Shown here: positions 17,203 through 27,926 of the stretch, piece after piece
Layout of the letters: each line of letters opens with the position of its first letter
How positions within the stretch are numbered: position 1 is the first letter of the stretch
Source: Aquabacterium sp029268225
Lineage (GTDB): Bacteria > Pseudomonadota > Gammaproteobacteria > Burkholderiales > Burkholderiaceae_C
Reading direction: 5' to 3'
Length of the DNA: 64,000 nucleotides
Assembly: GCF_037482285.1 (NCBI RefSeq)
Contig: NZ_JBBEYB010000007.1
Coordinates: 141,137 to 205,136, forward strand
Made by a program: the position numbers and the translations under genes
The notes under the pieces: generated by a model
Seen by the model: only the letters and a program-made list of their open reading frames with translations
Databases searched by the model: none
What the model was told of the DNA's origin: nothing

Positions 17203-17279
17203 TGGTAGGCGCGATTGGATTCGAACCAACGACCCCCACCATGTCAAGGTGGTGCTCTAACCAACTGAGCTACGCGCCT
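17203..17279 (-). tRNA. tRNA-Val (GAC), copy 1 in transcription order
   Basis: Same 77-nt sequence as the neighbouring copy, with all stems intact and CCA encoded. The two copies are separated by a 38-base spacer and probably form one transcript ending at the hairpin at 17042-17072. Confidence 0.97.
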
Positions 17280-17305
17280 GCAAATGCAAGACTGCAACTA
17301 TAGCA

Positions 17306-19576
17306 TCATTTCCGTCGGGCCCGCAAAACACCGCTGATTTGCAACACTTTGGCCAACAGCGACTGCAATCTGGCGGAGTCGGAGGTTTGCACGGTCAAGG
17401 TGATGGTCACCCGGTCGCGCACCGCCTGGCTGTGCATGGACAGCACATGGCTTTTACCCTGCGCCAACACATCGCACACATCGCGCAGCAGCCCCGAGCG
17501 GTCGTGCGCCTCGATGAGGACGTCAACGGCGTAGTGGGCGTTCTCGGCCATGGCCTGACGGCCCCAGGCGACCGGGATGACGCGCTCGGGCTCCTTGGCT
17601 GACATCTGGCGGAAGTTCACGCAATCGAGGCGATGAACGGCCACCCCCTTGCCTCGGGTAACGTAGCCATCAATGGCATCCGGTGGCGCAGGCTTGCAGC
17701 AGCGTGCCAACTGGGTCAGCAGGGAGTCCATGCCAACCACCAGCACACCCTTGCCCTCCCCACCCATGCGACTCGTGTCGCTGCGCGCGAGTTTCTGAGC
17801 GATCAGCTCGTCAGGATCCTGCTCAGGCGCCGCCGGGCGCAGGTACTGCTCGATGTTGCGCAAGGAGTATTCGTCCTTGCCAACGACATCGAACAGCGCC
17901 TCGGCGTTGCGAAAGCCAAGGTTGCTGGCCAGATCTTCGAGCTTGATCGCCGTTTTGCCTTCGCGCTGCAGCAACTTCTCGACCGCATCCCGCCCACGCG
18001 CGATGGTGGCCTGCTGTGCCAGGGCATTGAACCAGGCCCGCACCTTGGAGCGAGCGCGTGGACTGCGAATGTAGCCAAGCTCGGCATTGAGCCAGTCAAG
18101 CGATGGCCCCCCCTCTTTGACGGAGACGATTTCGACCGTCTGACCGCTTTGCAGCGGGGTGTTGAGTGGCACCATGGCCCCATCCACGCGGGCGCCACGG
18201 CACCGGTGGCCCAGATTGGTGTGGAGGGTATAGGCGAAATCAACGGGCGACGCGCCTGCCGGCAGGTCGATGATTTCGCCACCCGGCGTGAACACGTAGA
18301 TGCGGTCATCGAACAGGCCTCGGTGAGCCTCTCCCGATGCCGCGTCATCGGCGGCGGCCAGATCGCGCTCCCACGCCAACAGTTGGCGCAGCACGGTCTT
18401 GCGGGCCTCGGCCACGCGGCTCTCAAAGTCACCCGCTGCCTGCACGCCGGCATAGCCCTTGGTGCCCGCTTCCTTGTAGGCCCAGTGCGCGGCCACACCA
18501 CTTTCGGCGTGATCGTGCATGGCCTGAGTCCGAATCTGGATCTCGATGGAGCGTCCCTGCTCGTCACGCACCACGGTGTGCAGAGACTGGTATCCGTTGG
18601 GCTTGGGTTTGGCGATGTAGTCCTTGAAGGCCTCCGGGATGGGCGACCAGAGTTCATGGGCACGGCTGAGGGCCGCGTAGCAAGCGGGCACGTCTTCCAC
18701 GATCACCCGCAGCGCACGCACGTCAAACACCTTGTCCAGGGTCAACTGCTTGCCCTTCATCTTCTTCCAGATGCTGTAGAGATGCTTGGGGCGCCCCTGC
18801 ACCTGGGCTGGCAGGCCGGCGTCTGCGAGGGCATGAAGCAGTTGCTGGCGAATGCGTTCAATGTGCTGCTCGCGCTCGACACGCTTTTCGTCCAGCCCCT
18901 TGGCAATCGAGCGATACACATCAGGCTGCAGAAAGCGGAAAGACAAGTCTTCCAGCTCCCACTTGATCTGCCAGATGCCCAGGCGGTTGGCCAGGGGCGC
19001 GAAGACCTGCATGGATTCACGAGCAAGTGCACGGGGGCAAGGCTGCTTGCTCTCGGCGTAGTAGCGCAGCGTCTGCAGACGCGAGGCCAGGCGCAGCAAG
19101 ACCACTCGCAAATCACGCGAGAAGGCGAGCAGCATCTTGCGAATGCGCTCAATCTGTTCGGCGGCCAGCGGGCCGTCGGCATCGTCACCCAGCGTGTCAC
19201 GGGTGTTGCGCTGCACCTGAACCAGTTTGCGCGTATACGCAACCAGTGCGGCCTCGTCGGGACCGAAAGCACGCCCGATGATCTCTTCAGGTTGGGTGAG
19301 GTACTGACTGGCGTAGACCAAATACGCTACGCCACGCAATGACGGAGGCGCCCCGATACCGTGAAGAATGAGGCTGACCCCATCGGCGTGCGCGAGAGCC
19401 TCTTCGCCTGTTTCAAAGCGCTCGTTCTGCAGCAGTGGTTCGGCAAAGGCACGGGCCTTGACCAGCAGTGCCGCCGACTCGGCGTGCCCCGTTGCCATGT
19501 CCATGAGGTCCACGATGGGTGCATGCCCCATCGCGTCAGGCGTCAAAGGCGTCGGATTGAGCAGTCCGGTTTTCAT
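17306..19576 (-). CDS. relA: (p)ppGpp synthetase RelA
   Basis: Ribosome-associated stringent-response synthetase making (p)ppGpp from ATP and GTP/GDP. The 756-aa protein has a degenerate HD hydrolase region: at about residues 71-88 it reads LHGIGAPPSLRGVAYLV with no HDxxED metal ligands, so it is a RelA and not a bifunctional SpoT. It has the synthetase domain (PKHLYSIWKKM 263-273, FDVRALRVIV 284-293, PKPNGYQSLHTVV 324-336, EIQIRT 345-350), TGS (about 418-480) and a C-terminal ACT. Its ATG overlaps the TGA of the upstream hydrolase gene (ATGA), which implies translational coupling. Confidence 0.95.
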   Translation of the reverse strand: MKTGLLNPTPLTPDAMGHAPIVDLMDMATGHAESAALLVKARAFAEPLLQNERFETGEEALAHADGVSLILHGIGAPPSLRGVAYLVYASQYLTQPEEIIGRAFGPDEAALVAYTRKLVQVQRNTRDTLGDDADGPLAAEQIERIRKMLLAFSRDLRVVLLRLASRLQTLRYYAESKQPCPRALARESMQVFAPLANRLGIWQIKWELEDLSFRFLQPDVYRSIAKGLDEKRVEREQHIERIRQQLLHALADAGLPAQVQGRPKHLYSIWKKMKGKQLTLDKVFDVRALRVIVEDVPACYAALSRAHELWSPIPEAFKDYIAKPKPNGYQSLHTVVRDEQGRSIEIQIRTQAMHDHAESGVAAHWAYKEAGTKGYAGVQAAGDFESRVAEARKTVLRQLLAWERDLAAADDAASGEAHRGLFDDRIYVFTPGGEIIDLPAGASPVDFAYTLHTNLGHRCRGARVDGAMVPLNTPLQSGQTVEIVSVKEGGPSLDWLNAELGYIRSPRARSKVRAWFNALAQQATIARGRDAVEKLLQREGKTAIKLEDLASNLGFRNAEALFDVVGKDEYSLRNIEQYLRPAAPEQDPDELIAQKLARSDTSRMGGEGKGVLVVGMDSLLTQLARCCKPAPPDAIDGYVTRGKGVAVHRLDCVNFRQMSAKEPERVIPVAWGRQAMAENAHYAVDVLIEAHDRSGLLRDVCDVLAQGKSHVLSMHSQAVRDRVTITLTVQTSDSARLQSLLAKVLQISGVLRARRK

Positions 19577-20514
19577 GCCAGCAAAAAGTCGTGAACGGCG
19601 GCCACCTGGTCAGGCGCGATCAAGGTTGGGGCGTGGCCCACACCAGCGAACTCGACCAATTGGGCCTTGGGGCCGCGTTGGGTCATGCTCTGAGCTGTTT
19701 CAGCATCCAGCAGATCGGAGTCACGTCCGCGCAGCAAGAGCACCTGGCAGCGAAGGCCATCGTAAATTTGCCACAGAGCGGCCTCGCCGCTGCTGGCACT
19801 GTCGGCCGACACGGCACGGAAAGGCTCGGCAATGGCGGGATCGTAGTGCAGGATGAGCCCTTGACCGTCAGCCGCGGGACGCAGCAAGGGCCGACACAAG
19901 GCCAGCCACTGCTCAGGGGTGTGGGGACCAAAGCCTGTGGAGATGCTCCAGAGGTAATCGGCCGCTTCTTGCTCGGACGTGAAGCGCCGCGGCTGGCCCA
20001 GGTACTCGCCGATGCGGACGATGGCATCGTGACGCAGTCGCGGCCCAACATCGTTGAGCACGAACTTGCGCAGGTGTGCGCCGGACGCCTCAGGCGGCAG
20101 CGTGGAGAAACCAAGGCCGATCAAGCCCCCCATGGAGGTGCCCACCCAATCGATCTCAATGGGCGCACTGGCCTGACGTTGCGCACGCAGGTGTTGCACG
20201 AGCGCCACCATGTCGGCCACATAGCCGAACACCTGATACCCCTTGGGGTCCGCCAGCCAGTCGGATTCGCCGCGCCCCACCACATCCGGGCAGACCACGT
20301 AGTAGTGCTGACACAGGCTGCGTGCCAGGGTGTCGAAATCGCGCCCCTGGCGGCTCAAACCGTGTACGCAGATCAGGACACGCTCACTCGACGGGTCACC
20401 CCAGGCCCAGTAGGCCATGCAGTGGGTGGCAGCGTCTGTCTTGCTCGCGCCGGGGCACGTGACGTGGTGCAGAACCGGTTGCACCGGCACGGAAGAGGAA
20501 GAGGTGCTGCTCAT
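19573..20514 (-). CDS. alpha/beta fold hydrolase
   Basis: Cytoplasmic alpha/beta hydrolase of 313 aa. Visible features are the oxyanion region VLICVHGLSRQGRD, the nucleophile elbow DWVGTSMGGLIG (Ser in GTSMG), the acid in LLLRGRDSDLLD and the catalytic His in FAGVGHAPTL. No signal peptide. The substrate is unknown; the HGLSRQGRDF motif is typical of a betaproteobacterial family annotated only as alpha/beta hydrolase. The ATG at 20514 (MSSTSSSSVPVQ) is chosen because further upstream the frame is antisense to bdhA. Its stop overlaps the relA start by 4 bases. Confidence 0.87.
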   Translation of the reverse strand: MSSTSSSSVPVQPVLHHVTCPGASKTDAATHCMAYWAWGDPSSERVLICVHGLSRQGRDFDTLARSLCQHYYVVCPDVVGRGESDWLADPKGYQVFGYVADMVALVQHLRAQRQASAPIEIDWVGTSMGGLIGLGFSTLPPEASGAHLRKFVLNDVGPRLRHDAIVRIGEYLGQPRRFTSEQEAADYLWSISTGFGPHTPEQWLALCRPLLRPAADGQGLILHYDPAIAEPFRAVSADSASSGEAALWQIYDGLRCQVLLLRGRDSDLLDAETAQSMTQRGPKAQLVEFAGVGHAPTLIAPDQVAAVHDFLLA

Positions 20515-20583
20515 ATTGGCAAAACGACATCGGATAATGGGCCACTGCTCATTGTGTTTGTTCTTGCCGACAGGAGGCCCGAG

Positions 20584-21366
20584 ATGTTGAAAGGAAAGAC
20601 TGCCCTGGTCACCGGTTCCACCAGTGGGATCGGTCTGGGGATCGCCGAAAAGCTGGCCGCTCAAGGCGCCAACGTCATTCTGAACGGATTTGGCGATGTT
20701 GAAGCGCCCAAGGCAGCCGTGTTGGCGGCAGGTCAGGCATTTGGCATCAAGGTGGGCTATCACGGCGCCGACATGTCCAAGCCTGCAGAGATCGAGGCCT
20801 TGTTCGCCTACGCAAAGGCCGAGTTTGGTGGTGTGGACATTCTCGTGAACAACGCAGGCATCCAGCATGTGGCCAAGGTGGAAGACTTCCCGGTCGAGAA
20901 GTGGGATGCCATCATCGCGATCAACCTGAGCTCGGCCTTCCACACCATGCGTCTGGCCTTGCCGGGCATGCGTGAGAGGAACTGGGGGCGCGTGATCAAC
21001 CTGGCCTCGGCGCACGGTTTGGTGGCCTCGGCTGGCAAGTCGGCCTATGTGGCGGCCAAGCATGGTTTGGTGGGTCTGACCAAGGCTGCAGCCCTGGAAA
21101 CCGCCACCACGGGCGTGACCGTCAATGCCATTTGTCCCGGCTGGGTGCTGACCCCGCTGGTCCAAAAGCAGATTGACGCCAAAGCGGAGCGCGAGGGCAT
21201 CTCCCTGGATGCCGCGCAGCGCGACCTGCTGGGTGAGAAACAGCCGTCCCTGCAGTTCGTCACGCCTGCGCAGTTGGGTGATCTGGCTGTGTTCCTGTGC
21301 TCGCCCGGCGCGGACAACGTCCGAGGTGCAGCCTGGAACGTCGATGGCGGGTGGGTGGCTCAGTAA
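20584..21366 (+). CDS. bdhA: 3-hydroxybutyrate dehydrogenase
   Basis: Short-chain dehydrogenase interconverting (R)-3-hydroxybutyrate and acetoacetate with NAD; used when PHB is broken down. The 260-aa protein has TGSTSGIG (10-17), the NNAG motif at 89-92 and the catalytic S142, Y155, K159. Family-specific regions such as INLASAHGLVAS and the C-terminal GAAWNVDGGWVAQ match known 3-hydroxybutyrate dehydrogenases. An AGGAGG ribosome site precedes the ATG. mnmC starts 3 bases after its stop, so the two are likely cotranscribed. It diverges from the hydrolase-relA pair across 69 bases. Confidence 0.95.
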   Translation: MLKGKTALVTGSTSGIGLGIAEKLAAQGANVILNGFGDVEAPKAAVLAAGQAFGIKVGYHGADMSKPAEIEALFAYAKAEFGGVDILVNNAGIQHVAKVEDFPVEKWDAIIAINLSSAFHTMRLALPGMRERNWGRVINLASAHGLVASAGKSAYVAAKHGLVGLTKAAALETATTGVTVNAICPGWVLTPLVQKQIDAKAEREGISLDAAQRDLLGEKQPSLQFVTPAQLGDLAVFLCSPGADNVRGAAWNVDGGWVAQ

Positions 21367-21368
21367 GC

Positions 21369-23438
21369 ATGTCGGTAACGCCTGCGACCCTGGGGGAGAG
21401 CCCCTCAGGCAAGGCACCGGGAGTGCCCTACTCACCGGTGTACGACGATCTGTATCACCCGCCGTCAGGGGCACAGGCCCAAGCTCGGCGGGTGTTCATG
21501 GCAGGCAACGGCCTGCCTGGACGCTGGCAGGGTCGCACGCGCTTTGTCATCCTGGAAACCGGCTTCGGGCTGGGCAACAACTTTCTGGCCACCTGGGCGG
21601 ATTGGCAAGCGGACCCGCAGCGTTGTGATCGACTGGTGTTCATCTCGGTGGAGAAACACCCGCTCACCGCCTCAGCCTTGCGTGAGGTACATGGCATCCG
21701 TCAGGCGCCCTCGCCCTCGGCATCTGCCGAGCAGGAATTGGCGCGCAGACTGGTGGCCGCCTGGCCGGCCCTGACACCCGGTTTTCACACGCTGAATTTC
21801 GATGAAGCTGCAACGCCACAAGGATCTCCGCAAGGGGTCACGTTGCAGCTGTGTTTTGGCGATGTGGCCGACATCGTGCCGGCCCTGATGGCCGAGGTAG
21901 ATGCGTTCTATCTGGACGGTTTTGCGCCGGCCAAGAACCCGCAGATGTGGGACCCGCAATGGCTGTCTCGGCTGAACCGCTTGGCGGCACCGCAGGCCAC
22001 TGCCGCAACCTGGTCGTCGGCCCGCGTCGTGCGCGACGGCCTGACCCAGGCCGGATTCCAGGTGGAACGCACGCCGGGGTTTGGCGGCAAGTTTCACTCG
22101 ACACGCGCAGACTACGCGCCACGTTATACGCCTCCACCACAAGCAGGGGGTCTGTGGCCCCCACCCGCCGCCGCGCATCGCCACGCGATCGTGGTGGGCG
22201 CAGGCTTGGCAGGCTGCTCGGCTGCCTGGGCGCTGTGCCGAGAGGGGTGGCGTGTGACCTTGCTGGATGCGCACGCTGGCCCCGCACAGGAAGGCTCGGG
22301 CAACCCTGGCGGCTTGTTTCACAGCGTGCTGCACGGCGATGACGGCATCCACGCCCGGGCCCACCGTGCCGCGGCACTGGCCACCTGGCGACAGGTACAG
22401 CCCTGGATTGCCGCTGGCGAGCTGTCCGGCCAATGCGCAGGCTTGCTGCGTCTTGACGCCAAAACACAAGCAGAGGAAGCGCACGCCTTGCTGACCCGCC
22501 AGGGTCTGCCAGCAGACCATGTACGCTGGCTGGACACGGATGAAGCACGCGCCGTGGCAGGTATGACGGTGCCGAGTGGCGGCTGGCTGTTCGAGCAAGG
22601 CGGGTGGTTGCATCCGGCAGGCTATGCCCGCCATCTGCTGCAAGAGGCCCAAGCCTGGCGAGCCCAGGGGCAGCCATTGCTGACCTGCCTGTGGCGACGC
22701 GCGGCGCATCGCATTGAGCCCACCGAACAAGGGTGGGGCGTGTTCGATGCACAGGGACAGCGCATCGCCCATGCACCCAGTCTGGTGTTGGCCAATGCCC
22801 ACCAAGCCCCCACCTTGCTGGGCACGCTCCCGGCAGAACATGCCGTATCCCCCCTGCCACTGTCCAGGGTTCGCGGGCAAATCTCGGCCTGGCCCAAGCT
22901 GTCTGACACCGATGAGGCGGTGCGTTTGCCCCATCTGCCTGTGGCTGGCAGCGGATACGTGTTGCCGCTGCGTCAGGACTGTCTGCTGTTTGGGGCCACC
23001 ACCCAGCACCACGACGAAGACCCGACCATCCGAGACGCGGACCACCGTCACAACCTGAGGCAGGCCGCCCGACTCGGCGCCTGCGCCGACCACCCGGCTG
23101 ACGCCCCCTTGCCCACCTCTTTGCAAGGCCGCACCGGTTGGCGCGCCACCACCCCCGACCGCCTGCCCCTGGTCGGTGCCCTGCCCTGGTCGGCCGAACG
23201 CTTGACACAGGCTCCCGCCAAGACAAGACTGGACCAAGTGCGCCTGATTCCACGTGAACGCAACGACCGAGGTGGCTTGTATGTGGTGTCGGGGCTGGGC
23301 TCGCGCGGCATCACGTGGACCGCTTTGGCGGGCGCTTTGCTGGCCCATTGGGTCACAGGCAGCCCCTGCCCAGTCGAGTCTGACCTGCGCGACGCCCTTG
23401 ACCCTGCCCGTTTCCTGTCACGCGCCCATCGCCACTGA
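21369..23438 (+). CDS. mnmC: bifunctional tRNA (mnm5s2U34) biosynthesis protein MnmC
   Basis: Final enzyme for the wobble modification mnm5s2U34. The N-terminal methyltransferase (SAM motif ILETGFGLGNNF at 61-72, DGFAPAKNPQMW at 183-194) methylates nm5. The C-terminal FAD-dependent oxidase (GAGLAG at 277-282; C-terminal YVVSGLGSRGITW) removes the carboxymethyl group of cmnm5. Full fused length of 689 aa. ATG at 21369, 2 bases after the bdhA stop. hslR follows after 4 bases. Confidence 0.95.
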   Translation: MSVTPATLGESPSGKAPGVPYSPVYDDLYHPPSGAQAQARRVFMAGNGLPGRWQGRTRFVILETGFGLGNNFLATWADWQADPQRCDRLVFISVEKHPLTASALREVHGIRQAPSPSASAEQELARRLVAAWPALTPGFHTLNFDEAATPQGSPQGVTLQLCFGDVADIVPALMAEVDAFYLDGFAPAKNPQMWDPQWLSRLNRLAAPQATAATWSSARVVRDGLTQAGFQVERTPGFGGKFHSTRADYAPRYTPPPQAGGLWPPPAAAHRHAIVVGAGLAGCSAAWALCREGWRVTLLDAHAGPAQEGSGNPGGLFHSVLHGDDGIHARAHRAAALATWRQVQPWIAAGELSGQCAGLLRLDAKTQAEEAHALLTRQGLPADHVRWLDTDEARAVAGMTVPSGGWLFEQGGWLHPAGYARHLLQEAQAWRAQGQPLLTCLWRRAAHRIEPTEQGWGVFDAQGQRIAHAPSLVLANAHQAPTLLGTLPAEHAVSPLPLSRVRGQISAWPKLSDTDEAVRLPHLPVAGSGYVLPLRQDCLLFGATTQHHDEDPTIRDADHRHNLRQAARLGACADHPADAPLPTSLQGRTGWRATTPDRLPLVGALPWSAERLTQAPAKTRLDQVRLIPRERNDRGGLYVVSGLGSRGITWTALAGALLAHWVTGSPCPVESDLRDALDPARFLSRAHRH

Positions 23439-23442
23439 CCCC

Positions 23443-23874
23443 ATGCCCACCGAAGATCGCCCCCTGCCCGGCCTGACCGACCGCCTGCGTCTGGACAAAT
23501 GGCTCTGGGCCGCCCGTTTTTACAAGACCCGCGGCCTGGCCGCCGACGACATCGACAAAGGTCGGATCCAGGTCAATGAGCAGGTCGCCAAGGCCTCCCG
23601 CGAACTCAAGGCCGGCGACCGCGTGGACATTCGCCAAGGCCCTGTGACCCGCACTGTGATGGTGAAGGCCCTGAGCACCGTGCGCGGCCCCGCCCCCCAG
23701 GCTCAGCAGTTGTACGAAGAGACCGCAGACAGTATCCTGCGACGCGCCCAGCACGCCGAAACACGGCGACTGGCGGCCGAGCCGGCGGACAGCATCGAGC
23801 AGGGCCGCCCCACCAAGCGAGACCGTCGCCAGCTGGTGGACTGGCAGCGCTGGTCGGCCAGCGTGGACGAGTGA
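23443..23874 (+). CDS. hslR: S4-domain heat-shock RNA-binding protein HslR (Hsp15-like)
   Basis: Binds stalled free 50S subunits carrying peptidyl-tRNA and helps recycle them after heat shock. The S4 domain starts at about residue 13 (RLRLDKWLWAARFYKTRGLA) and contains GRIQVNEQVAKASRELKAGD. A basic C-terminal tail completes the 143 aa. It starts 4 bases after mnmC, on the same strand as the grpE-dnaK-dnaJ chaperone cluster that follows. Confidence 0.92.
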   Translation: MPTEDRPLPGLTDRLRLDKWLWAARFYKTRGLAADDIDKGRIQVNEQVAKASRELKAGDRVDIRQGPVTRTVMVKALSTVRGPAPQAQQLYEETADSILRRAQHAETRRLAAEPADSIEQGRPTKRDRRQLVDWQRWSASVDE

Positions 23875-23907
23875 ATCCCAGGTCGCAAATATTTTTCATG
23901 GCAGGCT

Positions 23908-23936
23908 CTTGAAGCCCGCAACCCCACCCTGATATA
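23908..23936 (+). promoter_or_regulatory. putative sigma-32 promoter of grpE
   Basis: CTTGAAG at 23908-23914 matches the heat-shock -35 element CTTGAAA. About 12-13 bases later CCCTGATAT resembles the CCCCATnT -10 element. It ends 35 bases before the grpE start. The role is inferred from the motif plus a classical heat-shock gene. Confidence 0.55.
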
Positions 23937-23971
23937 GGCAGGGTTTTCGCAATCAACACACCGAATCAGAG

Positions 23972-24511
23972 ATGAGCGACACGAGCAACACGCCCGAACA
24001 GGCAGCCAGCACCGCCCCCGAGACCGAAGCCCTGCCCAACGAGTCGGTGGCCCAGGACATGACGGAGTTGCTGGCCAAGCACGCCGAAGTGTCTGACGCC
24101 TACCTGCGCGCCAAGGCCGAAGTCGAGAACATCCGCCGCCGCAGCGAAGAAGAAATCGCCAAGGCACGCAAGTTTGCGGTGGAGTCGTTTGCCGACAGCA
24201 TGCTGCCCGTGCGCGACAGCCTGGAGGCCGCCTTGGCATCCCACGCCGCCAAGCCCGACACCCCCATCGAAACCGTGCTGGAAGGCGTGCAGATCACCCT
24301 GCGCCAGTTGACCTCTGCGCTGGAGCGCAACAAGGTGTTGGAGATCAACCCGGCCGCCGGCGAGAAGTTCGACCCGAACCGCCACCAGGCCATCAGCATG
24401 GTGCCGGCCGAACAGGAAGCCAACACCGTGGTGGGCGTGCTGCAAAAGGGCTACGTCATCGCCGACCGCATCCTGCGCCCGGCCCTGGTGACCGTCGCCG
24501 CCCCCAAGTAA
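23972..24511 (+). CDS. grpE: nucleotide exchange factor GrpE
   Basis: Dimeric co-chaperone that releases ADP from DnaK. The 179-aa protein has an acidic disordered N-terminus (about 1-35), a long coiled-coil (DAYLRAKAEVENIRRRSEEE) and the C-terminal beta-wing domain with the signature NPAAGEKFDPNRHQAISMV and VVGVLQKGYVIADRILRPALV. Precedes dnaK by 151 bases with heat-shock-type promoters in front of each. Confidence 0.97.
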   Translation: MSDTSNTPEQAASTAPETEALPNESVAQDMTELLAKHAEVSDAYLRAKAEVENIRRRSEEEIAKARKFAVESFADSMLPVRDSLEAALASHAAKPDTPIETVLEGVQITLRQLTSALERNKVLEINPAAGEKFDPNRHQAISMVPAEQEANTVVGVLQKGYVIADRILRPALVTVAAPK

Positions 24512-24576
24512 ACCGCGTCTTCAACCGTTTTCTCACCGCGCTGACGATATCCAAAGGCCTTTTTTGATCCGGGCCT

Positions 24577-24607
24577 CTTGAAAACCCCGTCAGCGCGCAC
24601 AGATACA
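24577..24607 (+). promoter_or_regulatory. putative sigma-32 promoter of dnaK
   Basis: An exact CTTGAAA heat-shock -35 element is at 24577-24583. The -10 region 13 bases later (around CACAGATAC) is a weak match to CCCCATnT. It lies 56-86 bases upstream of the dnaK ATG, which has its own AGGAG ribosome site at 24650-24654. Confidence 0.55.
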
Positions 24608-24662
24608 GCATCAATCGGAAGCCACCGGCCTCCACACCAAAATCCTCTAGGAGCACACCAAC

Positions 24663-26594
<1,932 letters not shown>

Positions 26595-26611
26595 TCCAGT
26601 CTGACTTCTCG

Positions 26612-26665
26612 CCGACAAGGCACAGGTTGCGTGAGCCCCGCGCTCAGGCCCTGTGCCTTTGTCGG
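26612..26665 (+). terminator. long hairpin between dnaK and dnaJ
   Basis: CCGACAAGGCACAGG at 26612-26626 pairs with CCTGTGCCTTTGTCGG at 26650-26665: 15 pairs with one bulged T. A smaller nested TGAGC/GCTCA stem sits inside. There is no T-run after it, so it more likely lowers dnaJ expression relative to dnaK (partial termination or processing) than ends the transcript. Confidence 0.6.
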
Positions 26666-26710
26666 ATCTAGCCCCGATCCGCGAAGCCCTTCGCTCAGTC
26701 CGACAAGATC

Positions 26711-27847
26711 ATGGCAAAACGCGATTTTTACGAAATCCTCGGTGTCGCCAAAGGCGCATCCGACGATGACATCAAGAAGGCCTACCGCAAGCTGGCCATG
26801 AAGTACCACCCTGACCGCAACCAGGGTGACAAGGCCAAGGAAGCCGAAGAGAAGTTCAAGGAAGCCAAAGAGGCTTACGAGATGCTCTCCGACCCCAAGA
26901 AGCGCGCGGCCTACGATCAATACGGCCACGCCGGCGTGGACCCGAACATGGGTGGCGGCGCAGGCGGTGGCTTTGGTGGCGGCGGTTTCGCTGACGCCTT
27001 TGGCGATATCTTTGGCGACATCTTCGGCCAGGGCGGTGGGCGCCGTGGCGGTGGACCACAGGTCTACCGCGGCAGCGACCTGTCGTACGCCATGGAGATC
27101 ACGCTCGAAGAAGCGGCCGCCGGCAAGGACACGCAGATCCGCATCCCCTCATGGGACGAGTGCGATGTGTGCCACGGCAGCGGCGCCAAGCCTGGCACCA
27201 GCGCCAAAACCTGCCCGACCTGTAACGGCTCGGGCACGGTCCACATGCGCCAGGGTTTCTTCAGCGTGCAGCAAAGCTGCCCGCACTGCCAAGGCACCGG
27301 CAAGATCATTCCCGAGCCCTGCACCTCGTGCCACGGCCAAGGCAAGGTCAAGAAGACCAAGACGCTGGAAGTCAAGATCCCGGCCGGCATCAACGAGGGC
27401 ATGCGCATTCGCTCGGCGGGCAATGGCGAGCCGGGCACCAATGGCGGCCCTCCTGGCGACCTGTACATCGAGATCCGCATCAAGCAGCACGACATCTTCG
27501 AGCGCGACGGCGACGACCTGCACTGCAATGTGCCGGTGCCGCTGACCACGGCGGCGCTGGGTGGCAGCATCGAAGTGCCAACGCTGGGCGGCAAGGCCGA
27601 GATCGACATTCCCGAAGGCACCCAACACGGCAAGACTTTCCGTCTGCGCGGCAAGGGCATCAAGGGCATCCGCTCCAGCTACCCCGGTGATCTGTACTGC
27701 CACATCGTGGTGGAAACGCCCGTCAAGCTCACCGAGCACCAGCGCAAGCTGCTCAAGGAGTTGGACGAGTCCTTCCGCAAAGGCGGCGAGAAGCACTCGC
27801 CCACGTCCAAGAGTTGGACGGATCGCGTGAAGAACATCTTCAAATGA
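26711..27847 (+). CDS. dnaJ: chaperone DnaJ (Hsp40)
   Basis: J-protein that delivers substrates to DnaK and stimulates its ATPase. The 378 aa comprise the J domain with HPD at 33-35, a Gly/Phe-rich region (about 80-118), four CxxCxGxG zinc repeats starting at C151, C168, C190 and C204, and the C-terminal substrate-binding beta domains (PAGINEGMRIR; GKTFRLRGKGI). Ends 26 bases before a good terminator that closes the grpE-dnaK-dnaJ cluster. Confidence 0.98.
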   Translation: MAKRDFYEILGVAKGASDDDIKKAYRKLAMKYHPDRNQGDKAKEAEEKFKEAKEAYEMLSDPKKRAAYDQYGHAGVDPNMGGGAGGGFGGGGFADAFGDIFGDIFGQGGGRRGGGPQVYRGSDLSYAMEITLEEAAAGKDTQIRIPSWDECDVCHGSGAKPGTSAKTCPTCNGSGTVHMRQGFFSVQQSCPHCQGTGKIIPEPCTSCHGQGKVKKTKTLEVKIPAGINEGMRIRSAGNGEPGTNGGPPGDLYIEIRIKQHDIFERDGDDLHCNVPVPLTTAALGGSIEVPTLGGKAEIDIPEGTQHGKTFRLRGKGIKGIRSSYPGDLYCHIVVETPVKLTEHQRKLLKELDESFRKGGEKHSPTSKSWTDRVKNIFK

Positions 27848-27873
27848 TACAGATTCGCGAAAGCGGACACACG

Positions 27874-27896
27874 AAGGCACCCTCGGGTGCCTTTTT
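27874..27896 (+). terminator. Rho-independent terminator after dnaJ
   Basis: AAGGCACC and GGTGCCTT form an 8-bp stem around a CTCG loop, followed by TTTC. It lies 26 bases after the dnaJ stop. Confidence 0.85.
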
Positions 27897-27926
27897 CATT
27901 GCACGTGCATCGCATACCATTGACGT

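Noticed and set aside
20515..21474. Upstream extension of the alpha/beta hydrolase frame
   Set aside because: It lies antisense to bdhA, and the natural start at 20514 gives the normal hydrolase length.
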